Shown here one piece after another: positions 46,012-53,828 of a DNA stretch of 64,000 nt. The notes under the pieces were generated by a model. It saw nothing but the letters and a program-made list of their open reading frames with translations. It had not been told where the DNA came from and searched no databases. A program made the translations under genes and the position numbers. Each line of letters opens with the position of its first letter. The stretch's first letter is position 1. The DNA comes from CAVRTM01 sp963696105 (lineage in GTDB: Bacteria; Actinomycetota; Actinomycetes; Actinomycetales; Dermatophilaceae): contig CAVOIP010000003.1 of NCBI GenBank assembly GCA_963696105.1, positions 1-64,000 of the forward strand, written 5' to 3'.

Positions 46012-47832
46012 ATGACCACAGCTGCGCAGGGCGCGAGGACCCGGCAGCCGCACGTCCCCATCGAGGACCACGGCATCATCGGCGACCTGCACACCGCGGC
46101 GCTCGTCTCGACCGACGGCGACATCGACTGGCTGTGCCTGCCGAGGTTCGACTCCCCGTCGGTGTTCGCCGCGTTGCTGGACCAGGAGCGCGGCGGTCGG
46201 TTCACGGTCCGCTGCACCGGGGCCACCCGCACCAAGCAGATGTACCTGCCCGACTCCAACATCCTCCTGACGCGCTTCCTCGGCGAGAACTCCGTGGGGG
46301 AGGTCGTCGACTTCATGGTCCCGCACGAGCACGGCCGCGACGGCCGCGGCGCGCACCAGGTGGTCCGGATGGTGCGCGCCGTGCGCGGGCGCGTCGAGGT
46401 CGAGGTCCGCTGCGCCCCGGCGTTCGACTACGGCAGGGCGCGCACCGAGGTGGACATCGTCGAGGGGGCAGGCGCCTTCTTCTCCTCCCCGGTCGGGCAG
46501 CTCGTCCTGCGTTCCACGGTCCCGCTGGTCGCCGATGGGGACGCCGCGGTCGGCCGACCCGTCCTGGAGGAGGGGGAGACCCTCGCGCTGGCGCTCTCCC
46601 GGCGCGGGTCCCCCAAACCGCTGGACCTCGTGGAGGTCGACGACCTGCTGGCCGCGACCCTGTCCTACTGGCAGCGCTGGATCCGCCGCTCGCGCTACCA
46701 CGGCCGCTACCGCGAGATGGTCGAGCGCTCGGCGCTCACGTTGAAGCTCCTGGTCCACCAGCCGACCGGTGCCCTGGTCGCCGCACCCACCACGTCGCTG
46801 CCCGAGGCGATCGGCGGCACCCGCAACTGGGACTACCGGTTCACCTGGGTGCGTGACGCGGCCTTCACCGTCTACGCGCTGATGCGGCTGGGGTTCACCG
46901 AGGAGGCGGCGGCGTTCATGTCGTGGTTGGAGGCACGCTGCCGCGAGGCACCGGCCGGCTCCGGGCTGCAGATCCTCTACAGCATCGACGGCGGTCCCAC
47001 GCCCCCAGAGCTGACCCTCGAGCACCTGCGGGGCTACCGCGACTCACGCCCGGTCCGCATCGGCAACGGAGCCGCGGACCAGCTGCAGCTGGACATCTAC
47101 GGCGAGTTCATGGACTCGGTCTACCTCTACAACAAGTACGGCGAGCCGATCTCCTACGACCTGTGGGTGGCCCTCGGCCGTCAGCTGGACTGGCTCGAGA
47201 AGCACTGGGACGAGGCGGACTGCGGCGTCTGGGAGGTGCGCGGGCCGCGACGGCGGTTCACCTACTCCAGCCTGATGACCTGGGTCGCCTTCGAGCGGGC
47301 CGGGCGCATCGCGCAGCAGCGGGGGCTGCCGGCGCCGCTGGCCGAGTGGCGCGACGCCGCCGACCGTGCCTACCTGCACGTGCAGGAGTGCGGCTGGAAC
47401 CCCGCGCGTCGCGCCTACGTGCAGTACCCCGGCAGCAGCACCCTCGACGCGGGGGCCCTGGTGATGCCGCTGGTGCAGTTCTCCGGCCCCAGCGACCCAC
47501 GGTTCCTCTCCACCCTCGAGCGGATCGAGGACGAGCTGGTGGTCGACAGCCTGGTGCACCGCTACCACAACGACGGCAGTGACGGCTTCACCGAGCCCGA
47601 GGGCACCTTCAACCTGTGCTCCTTCTGGTACGTCGAGGCGCTCACCCGCGCCGGCCGGCTCGACCGGGCGCGGCACACGTTCGAGAAGATGCTGACCTAC
47701 GCCAACCACCTCGGCCTCTACGCCGAGGAGATCGGGCCCTCCGGTGAGGCGCTGGGCAACTTCCCGCAGGCCTTCACCCACCTGGCCCTCATCAGCGCAG
47801 CCGTCAACCTCGACCAGGCCCTGGCGCCATGA
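46012..47832 (+). CDS. Glycoside hydrolase family 15 protein (glucoamylase/trehalase-like)
   Basis: A 606-residue cytoplasmic protein. The N-terminal beta domain starts IEDHGIIGDLHTAALVSTDG and DIDWLCLPRFDSPSVFAALL. The (alpha/alpha)6 barrel holds GGTRNWDYRFTWVRDAAFTV with the substrate-binding Trp/Arg residues, and FNLCSFWYVEALTRAGRLD near the end. Actinobacterial members act as trehalases or glucan hydrolases. GAAGG precedes the ATG at 46012. Its stop overlaps the next ATG (ATGA), tying it to the FHA gene. Why a sugar hydrolase heads a signalling operon is not clear. Confidence 0.93.
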   Translation: MTTAAQGARTRQPHVPIEDHGIIGDLHTAALVSTDGDIDWLCLPRFDSPSVFAALLDQERGGRFTVRCTGATRTKQMYLPDSNILLTRFLGENSVGEVVDFMVPHEHGRDGRGAHQVVRMVRAVRGRVEVEVRCAPAFDYGRARTEVDIVEGAGAFFSSPVGQLVLRSTVPLVADGDAAVGRPVLEEGETLALALSRRGSPKPLDLVEVDDLLAATLSYWQRWIRRSRYHGRYREMVERSALTLKLLVHQPTGALVAAPTTSLPEAIGGTRNWDYRFTWVRDAAFTVYALMRLGFTEEAAAFMSWLEARCREAPAGSGLQILYSIDGGPTPPELTLEHLRGYRDSRPVRIGNGAADQLQLDIYGEFMDSVYLYNKYGEPISYDLWVALGRQLDWLEKHWDEADCGVWEVRGPRRRFTYSSLMTWVAFERAGRIAQQRGLPAPLAEWRDAADRAYLHVQECGWNPARRAYVQYPGSSTLDAGALVMPLVQFSGPSDPRFLSTLERIEDELVVDSLVHRYHNDGSDGFTEPEGTFNLCSFWYVEALTRAGRLDRARHTFEKMLTYANHLGLYAEEIGPSGEALGNFPQAFTHLALISAAVNLDQALAP

Positions 47833-49208
47833 CCGGCACGCCCGAGCCGAACGGCGCCGGCCCGTCCCCTCCCGGGTGGGGGCGCCTCCAGGTGCACCCC
47901 GGGTCGGGGGTCGTCGACCGGCACGACGACGCGGTGCTCGTCCTGCCGTCGGTGTCGCCGGCACAGCTGACCCGGGCGCTCGAGCTGCTGTCGGTGCACG
48001 AGCGTTGCCCGGACCCCACCGGGCGGCGCCGGATCCGTTACGCCGCATGGGTGCTCACCGAGGCCGATCCCGAGGAGGTGCCGGACTTCGCGCTGCTGGT
48101 CCGGGTCGGCGGGACGCTGCTCGTCCTCGTCCACGGCGACGTCACCGTGAGCGTCGACGGCCCGGACCCCTCGACCCTCAACGCCGCGGAGTCCCTGACC
48201 TGGCTGGAGCGCAGGGTCGAGGCGCCGTACGACGCGGTCACGGTCTCCGGCCCGGGGGAAGCGGCCGGAAGCCCGGGCATGGTGCCGTTCGACCTCAGGG
48301 ACGGCACCGTGCCCGGAGCGGGCGTGACCCTGCGGACGACGGCGCCCGGGCCCGGCGCGTCGGTCGCCGAGACGGTGCCTCAGGCGCTGCCCGAGACGGT
48401 GCCTGAGACGGTGCCTAAGGGGCTGCCCGAGGCGGTGCCTCAGGGGCTGCCCGAGGCGCTGTCTGCGGCGGTGCCTGAGACGGTGCCCAAGGGGCCGACC
48501 GAGGCGTCGCCTGCGGCGGTGCCCACGCCGGCGCGCGCCCGGGCGCCGGAAGAGCCGCCGGTGCCGGCGGTCACCACCAGCCAGACGGTGCTGCGGCCGG
48601 CTGCGCCGTTCCGCAGCGTGCGGCTCGGCGCACGTCAGCGGCGCGATCCCACCTCCGGGCGGCGCCCGCCGCTGCCCGTCGGCACGGGGCTGTCGGGGAC
48701 ACCCGCGCCACCACGGCCGGGCGAGGTGGAGATGGTCGAGGGCGTTCGCTGTCGCAACTCCCACTTCAACGACCCGGAGGCGGCCACGTGCGCGGCCTGC
48801 GGAGTCCCGCTCGACACCGGCGCCGGCCGGCACCAGGAGCCTCGGCCGCCGCTCGGTGTGCTGGTCACGGACGACGGCTCCGTGTTCACGGTGACCGGGG
48901 ACTACGTCATCGGCCGCGACCCGGGTCGAGCCGCCGCCGTGCTGACGGGGCAGGCCCGGCCACTGGTGCTGCAGGACGAGGAGCACAGCACCTCGCGGGT
49001 CCACGCCCGGCTGTGCCTGTCCGGGTGGAAGGTGATGGTCAGCGACGGCGGCTCGGCCAACGGCACATTCGTCAGCCGCAGCGGCCCGGCCGGCCCCTGG
49101 ACGCCGGTGCCTGCCGAGCCCGGCGAGCGGCTGTATCCCGGCGACCGGGTGCGGATCGGCAAGCGACAGCTGCTCTTCGACTGCTACCACGAGCCGCTGC
49201 GACCCTAG
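47829..49208 (+). CDS. FHA-domain protein with zinc ribbon and Val-Pro repeat linker
   Basis: A 459-residue protein in three parts. Residues 1-170 form an unassigned globular domain resembling the PPM/phosphatase-like N-terminus (DRHDDAVLVLP, HERCPDPTGRRRIRYAAWVL). Residues about 178-225 are a low-complexity linker of Pro-Glu-Thr-Val units. The C-terminus has a degenerate zinc ribbon (CRNSHFNDPEAATCAACG) and an FHA domain with VIGRDPGR, STSRVHARL and GGSANGTFV, the phosphothreonine-binding residues. It should dock on Thr-phosphorylated partners, possibly substrates of the kinase at 55863. Coupled to GH15 by ATGA. Confidence 0.88.
   Translation: MTGTPEPNGAGPSPPGWGRLQVHPGSGVVDRHDDAVLVLPSVSPAQLTRALELLSVHERCPDPTGRRRIRYAAWVLTEADPEEVPDFALLVRVGGTLLVLVHGDVTVSVDGPDPSTLNAAESLTWLERRVEAPYDAVTVSGPGEAAGSPGMVPFDLRDGTVPGAGVTLRTTAPGPGASVAETVPQALPETVPETVPKGLPEAVPQGLPEALSAAVPETVPKGPTEASPAAVPTPARARAPEEPPVPAVTTSQTVLRPAAPFRSVRLGARQRRDPTSGRRPPLPVGTGLSGTPAPPRPGEVEMVEGVRCRNSHFNDPEAATCAACGVPLDTGAGRHQEPRPPLGVLVTDDGSVFTVTGDYVIGRDPGRAAAVLTGQARPLVLQDEEHSTSRVHARLCLSGWKVMVSDGGSANGTFVSRSGPAGPWTPVPAEPGERLYPGDRVRIGKRQLLFDCYHEPLRP
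48366..48510 (+). repeat. Degenerate tandem repeats in the FHA protein linker
   Basis: About ten units of 12-15 bases around GGTGCCTGAGAC and GGGGCTGCCCGAG encode Val-Pro-Glu-Thr and Leu-Pro-Glu-Ala blocks. The array is prone to length change by slippage. Confidence 0.75.
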
Positions 49209-49235
49209 ACGACGCTGCAGGAAGGAGCACGGGCG

Positions 49236-50039
49236 ATGGACGGCGCCGCCGACTACGTGTTCCTGCGCGAGATCGGGCGCGGGCTGCACGGCCGGGTCTT
49301 CCTGGCCAGGGCCCCGGCGCGGCTGGAGGTGGACGAGCCGCAGGTCGCGGTGAAGGTGCTGCTGGCCCCGGCCAGCGACGGCGGCTTCGACGCGCTGGTC
49401 GGTGAGCTCGAGGCCTTCGCCGAGGTCGGGTCGCCCCGGCTGGTCCCGGTGCACGACGTGGCCATGGACGGCGGGAGCATGTTCTACGCCATGCGCCACC
49501 TGCCGCTGGGGTCCCTGGCGGCACCGACCCGGGAGGTGTCGCGGCGTGAGCGGCTGGCGGCCGTCGCGCGGGCGGCCCACGCGGCTCACGAGCTGCACGA
49601 GGCCGGCATCGTGCACCGGGCGATCAAGCCCAGCAACATCCTGCTGGACCCGGCCGGGGCCGTGCTCGCCGAGCCGGCCGTCGCGCACCTGGTCGCGCGC
49701 GGGCAGCCCCTGACGGGGCTCAGCACGCGCGGCGGCTGGGACCTCGAGCTGGTGGACCCGGCGCTGATGAAGGGTGGCCCGGCGGGGCGGGCGAGCGACA
49801 TCTGGGCCCTGGGCGTCACGCTGCACCTGGCGCTCACCGGCTACGGCCTCTATCCGGCACTGGTCTCCGCCGACCCGATGGTCGCGGTGCGGATGTTCCT
49901 GCGCAGCCAGCCCGAGCCCGATGCCGACCTCTCCGACGGTGAGCGGGCCGTCGTCGTCCGGGCGCTGCAGCCCGACCCCGGGAAGCGGTACGAGACCGCG
50001 GACGAGATGGCCGCCGACATCGAGCAGGTGCTCGGATGA
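49236..50039 (+). CDS. Pseudokinase related to Ser/Thr protein kinases
   Basis: A 267-residue protein kinase fold without membrane or sensor parts. REIGRGLHGRVFLA is a glycine loop and VAVKVL keeps the ATP lysine (Lys40). The catalytic loop is VHRAIKPSN: the HRD Asp is Ala129, and the DFG motif is replaced by AEPAVAH (146-148). The C-lobe DIWALGVTLHLALTG is intact. It should bind but not phosphorylate. It starts 27 bases after the FHA gene and overlaps the ABC fusion by 4 bases (ATGA), so it is probably a scaffold or regulator of that transporter. Confidence 0.88.
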   Translation: MDGAADYVFLREIGRGLHGRVFLARAPARLEVDEPQVAVKVLLAPASDGGFDALVGELEAFAEVGSPRLVPVHDVAMDGGSMFYAMRHLPLGSLAAPTREVSRRERLAAVARAAHAAHELHEAGIVHRAIKPSNILLDPAGAVLAEPAVAHLVARGQPLTGLSTRGGWDLELVDPALMKGGPAGRASDIWALGVTLHLALTGYGLYPALVSADPMVAVRMFLRSQPEPDADLSDGERAVVVRALQPDPGKRYETADEMAADIEQVLG

Positions 50040-53000
50040 GACTGCGGGCACGGTCCTCCGGCCGCGGCGACGCCGGGCGCACGTTCGCGATGTTCCGCCG
50101 CTACGGCGCAGGCCAGCGGGGCACCTTCGTGCTCGCCGTGCTGCTCTTGGCCGCCGAGGCGATCACGGCGATCGCGCTGCCGGCCCTGATCGGCAGCCTG
50201 ATCACCTTCCTCAAGGACGGCCGCGCGTGGCACCCGCTCGGTCTCATCCCGTCGGCCGCCGCCACGATCCCCCTCCTGGCGGCGGCGATCGTGGTGGTCA
50301 CGGCCGCCAACAGCCTGGCCGACTCGCTGTCCGAGATCTCGCTCGCCAAGGCCGGCCGCACCCTCGGCTACAACCTGCGCACCGCACTGTTCAGCCACCT
50401 GCAGAAGCTGTCGCTGGCCTTCCACGTCCGCCGCAGCACCGGCGACGTGCTCACCCGCATCACCGGCGACGTACAGGCCCTGGAGGAGTTCGTCGTCGAC
50501 TCCGTCAGCGACCTGGTCGGCAGCATGATGCTCCTGGTCGGGACCCTGGCCTACCTGTTCTCCCAGTCCTGGCGGATCGCGCTGCTGGCGCTGATCATCG
50601 TGCCGCTGCTGGCCATGGTCTCCAGCTACTTCGCCCGCCGGATCAAGGCCGCCGCCAAGGAGCTCCGGGCCCGCGAGGGCGACCTGGCCTCCACGGCGCA
50701 GGAGATGCTCGCCACGATCAGCGTGGTCCAGACCTACGGCCGGACCGGCCACGAGCAGCGCAAGTTCGCCGCCGAGAGCCGCTCGGCGATGGACGCGGTG
50801 CTGCGCACGGCCCGGCTGGAGGCGCTGTTCGGCTTCACCGTCAGCCTCCTGGAGGCGGTCGTCATCGCCGTGGTCGTCCTGGTCGGCGCGCGCCTGGTCG
50901 ACTCCGAGGCGATCACCGCCGGCGCGCTGGTGACGTTCATCCTGCTGATCCAAGGCATGTTCAAGCCCACCCGGCGGATCATCAAGGAGTGGAACACCGT
51001 CGGCAAGATCTACGCCAGCGTCGAGCGGATCAGTGAGCTGCTCGACCGCGAGCCGGCCGTCCGCGACCGCGAGAAGGCGCGCCCGGCGCCACCGCTGACC
51101 GGCGCGATCGAGTTCCGGGACGTCAGCTTCGCCTACCAGCCGGCAACCGACGACGACGCCGACGGGCCGAGCCGGCTGACCCTGCAGTCGCTCAGCTTCA
51201 CGCTCGACGCCGGCGACGTCGTGGCGCTGGTGGGCCACAGCGGCGCCGGCAAGAGCACCATCGCCCAGCTGTTGCCCCGGTTGTACGACCCCCAGGCCGG
51301 TGCGGTGCTGATGGACGGCCACGACATCCGCAGCTTCACGATGGAGTCCCTGCGGGCGCAGATCAGCATGGTCCTGCAGGAGACCATCCTGCTGCGCGGC
51401 ACGGTGGCCGAGAACATCGCCTATGGGCGCGAGGGCGCGACCTTCGAGGACGTCGTCACCGCCGCCCAGCGGGCCCAGGCACACGACTTCATCCTCGCCA
51501 TGCCCCAGGGCTACGACACGGTCCTGGGGGAGCGGGCGGCCACTCTGTCCGGGGGCCAGCGTCAGCGTCTCGCCATCGCCCGCGCGTTCATCCGCGACAC
51601 ACCCGTCCTCGTGCTTGACGAGCCGACGACGGGCCTGGACGCCCAGTCCTCGGCGCTGGTGACCACCGCGCTGCAGGGCCTGCTGCGCGGCCGGTCCGCG
51701 GTGATCGTCTCCCATGACCTGAACCTCATCCGTGCCGTCGACCGCATCCTCGTCCTCTCCGCCGGTCGGGTCCTGGAGGAGGGGACGCCGGCGGACCTGC
51801 TGGCCCGCGGCGGTCTGTACGCCGACCTGTACGCCAGCCAGTTCGGGGAAGCCGTCGCCGAGGCCGTGCCGGACGGCGTCCGGGCCGCCCTGCCGGCGGG
51901 CGTGCTGTCGGGCGCCCGTACCGGCCCCCCGGCCGACCTCCACTCGGCGGTGGAGGACGGCGCGATGACTTCCCGGGCGGGGGAGCAGGCCCGGGAGGCC
52001 GTTCCCGTGGGAGCCGGCGCCGGCCGGGCGGGCAACGGGAGCGCCGACCAGGCGTCCGCGTTCGAGACCGTCCTGATGGAGGCGGTGCCGCTGCCGGCGT
52101 CCAGGGAGGAGTTCGCACAGCTCACCGGCTGGGGCGCCCCCGCGGCCGGGGGCGGAACGGGCGGCGGAACCGGGACCCGCTCCAGGACCGGGTCCTCGTC
52201 GGTCGACGGCGACCTCGACCCGCTTCGCAGCCCGGCCCTGCGCGCCGCGCTGCCGGGGCTGCTCGAGGCGCTGGACCCGGCGGTGATGGCTCCACGGCTC
52301 CAGGGGCTGCTGGCCGACGGGTGGACGCTGGACTCCTGCGTGCCGGGGCGGGTGGTCGTCGACCCGCAGTCATCGGCGGCACTGCGGTACCGGCTGCGGC
52401 TGCGGCACCGCGACACCGGCGCCCTCACCGAGCGTCTCGTGGGGGGCCACCTCTTCGGCTCCGCACAGGCTGCGGACCACTGGCTGTCGCGCCTGGTGCC
52501 CTTGGCCGATGAGGTCGAGGGGCGCGACGACGTCTCTGTCTTCGCCCAGGTGGCCGACTGCGTGCGGCCGCTGCACCTGGTGCTGCACGCGTTCCCCCTC
52601 GACCCGGAGCTGCCGGGACTGGCGGCGGCCACCGACCCGCGGCGGATGGCGGGGTTGCTCGAGCCCGCGCTGCCGAGCTCGCTGCGCGGCCTCACCCTGC
52701 AGGACTGCTCCGCCGAGGTCGTCCGCTACGTCGCGGGCCACCGCTGCGTCCTGCGCTACGAGCTGCTCTGGCGGCTGGAGCCGAGCCGGCGGACGCTCAA
52801 GCAGGTCCTGTACGGCAAGGCCTACGCCGACGAGCGCGGCGCTGTGATCGGGCCGACCGTCATGGCGTTCCGCGCGCACGTGCGCACCCGTAGCGGCGGG
52901 TCCTTCCCGTTCCTGCTGCCACGGTTCGAGGGCTACCTGCCCGAGCAGAGGCTGGCGCTGCTGGAGGCGCTCCCGGGCACACCGCTGCTGCCCACGCTGG

Positions 53001-53716
53001 TGCGCGAGCACGTCGCGGGTGGGCCGCCGTTGACGTCCCGCCCGCTCACCGCCGAGACCGCACTGCGGGCGTGTGCGCGCATCGCCGCGGCGCTGCACGC
53101 CTCGACGGTGCCCGCGTCGGCTCTCCCGGGCGGGCACCCGCGCACGTTGACCGGCGAGGTCGTCCGCCTCCGGGCCGAGGTCGAGGCGGTCGCACCGCTC
53201 GCCCCGGCCCTGGCCCGGACGGTGCACGCACGCCTTGACGACGCCGCGGTGGCGGCCCGCGAGGAACCGTTGCCCTTCGGTCCGGGCCACGGCGACCTGA
53301 CCCCCTCGGAGGTGCTGTTGGACGGGCCGACCAGCAGCCTGTTCGACCTCGACTCCGCCTGCGTGGCCGAGCCGGCCCTGGACGTGGGCGGGTTCCTCGC
53401 CCACCTCGACGTGGTGACCACCCGGGCGCGGCACGCCACGGGGCACACCGGACCAGCGGGGGACGACCTGGGCGACGGGCAGGGGGAGGCCCTGGACCGG
53501 GTCTTCCTCCAGGAGTACCTGCGGGCCGGTGGTGGTGTGGTGGACCAGGGCGCGCTGGCAGCCCGCGCCGCGGCGTACCGGACGGTGACCCTGGCGCAGG
53601 TGGCCGTGCGCAGCTGGTGCCAGCTCAAGCCCGACCGGCTGAGGGCGGCGATCGCGCTGCTCGGGCAGCCCCACCCCGCCGAACGGCAGCGCGTGCGCGC
53701 CGTCGACCGGGGGTGA
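50036..53716 (+). CDS. ABC exporter fused to a C-terminal APH-like phosphotransferase domain
   Basis: A 1,226-residue single protein. Residues 1-330 are a six-helix ABC exporter membrane domain and 350-595 the nucleotide domain: GHSGAGKST (about 399), VLQETILLRGTVAENIAYG, LSGGQRQRL (about 504) and VLVLDEPTTGLD. An Ala/Gly/Pro-rich linker leads to a second part (about 730-1226) with VAGHRCVLRYELL, GPGHGDLTPSEVLL and LFDLDSACVAEPALDVGGFL. That is the aminoglycoside phosphotransferase fold, with the HGD aspartate kept but Asn of HGDxxxxN replaced. The same tail occurs as a free protein at 58489. I know of no such fusion. It overlaps the pseudokinase by ATGA. Confidence 0.9.
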   Translation: MRLRARSSGRGDAGRTFAMFRRYGAGQRGTFVLAVLLLAAEAITAIALPALIGSLITFLKDGRAWHPLGLIPSAAATIPLLAAAIVVVTAANSLADSLSEISLAKAGRTLGYNLRTALFSHLQKLSLAFHVRRSTGDVLTRITGDVQALEEFVVDSVSDLVGSMMLLVGTLAYLFSQSWRIALLALIIVPLLAMVSSYFARRIKAAAKELRAREGDLASTAQEMLATISVVQTYGRTGHEQRKFAAESRSAMDAVLRTARLEALFGFTVSLLEAVVIAVVVLVGARLVDSEAITAGALVTFILLIQGMFKPTRRIIKEWNTVGKIYASVERISELLDREPAVRDREKARPAPPLTGAIEFRDVSFAYQPATDDDADGPSRLTLQSLSFTLDAGDVVALVGHSGAGKSTIAQLLPRLYDPQAGAVLMDGHDIRSFTMESLRAQISMVLQETILLRGTVAENIAYGREGATFEDVVTAAQRAQAHDFILAMPQGYDTVLGERAATLSGGQRQRLAIARAFIRDTPVLVLDEPTTGLDAQSSALVTTALQGLLRGRSAVIVSHDLNLIRAVDRILVLSAGRVLEEGTPADLLARGGLYADLYASQFGEAVAEAVPDGVRAALPAGVLSGARTGPPADLHSAVEDGAMTSRAGEQAREAVPVGAGAGRAGNGSADQASAFETVLMEAVPLPASREEFAQLTGWGAPAAGGGTGGGTGTRSRTGSSSVDGDLDPLRSPALRAALPGLLEALDPAVMAPRLQGLLADGWTLDSCVPGRVVVDPQSSAALRYRLRLRHRDTGALTERLVGGHLFGSAQAADHWLSRLVPLADEVEGRDDVSVFAQVADCVRPLHLVLHAFPLDPELPGLAAATDPRRMAGLLEPALPSSLRGLTLQDCSAEVVRYVAGHRCVLRYELLWRLEPSRRTLKQVLYGKAYADERGAVIGPTVMAFRAHVRTRSGGSFPFLLPRFEGYLPEQRLALLEALPGTPLLPTLVREHVAGGPPLTSRPLTAETALRACARIAAALHASTVPASALPGGHPRTLTGEVVRLRAEVEAVAPLAPALARTVHARLDDAAVAAREEPLPFGPGHGDLTPSEVLLDGPTSSLFDLDSACVAEPALDVGGFLAHLDVVTTRARHATGHTGPAGDDLGDGQGEALDRVFLQEYLRAGGGVVDQGALAARAAAYRTVTLAQVAVRSWCQLKPDRLRAAIALLGQPHPAERQRVRAVDRG

Positions 53717-53828
53717 ACGAAACCGACCTCACAGCGCGTTGACAGCATCCGTGGATGGGGCTTGCATGGGTGGGGCGAGGTCTGCCGGGAACGACGACGG
53801 CCCGCCCACCCGGTCGTGCGGAGCGCAT

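Noticed and set aside
47718..51943. Two long leftward frames opposite the FHA, pseudokinase and ABC genes
   Set aside because: Gly/Arg/His-rich composition and no motifs; the plus-strand genes carry clear domains and overlapping starts.
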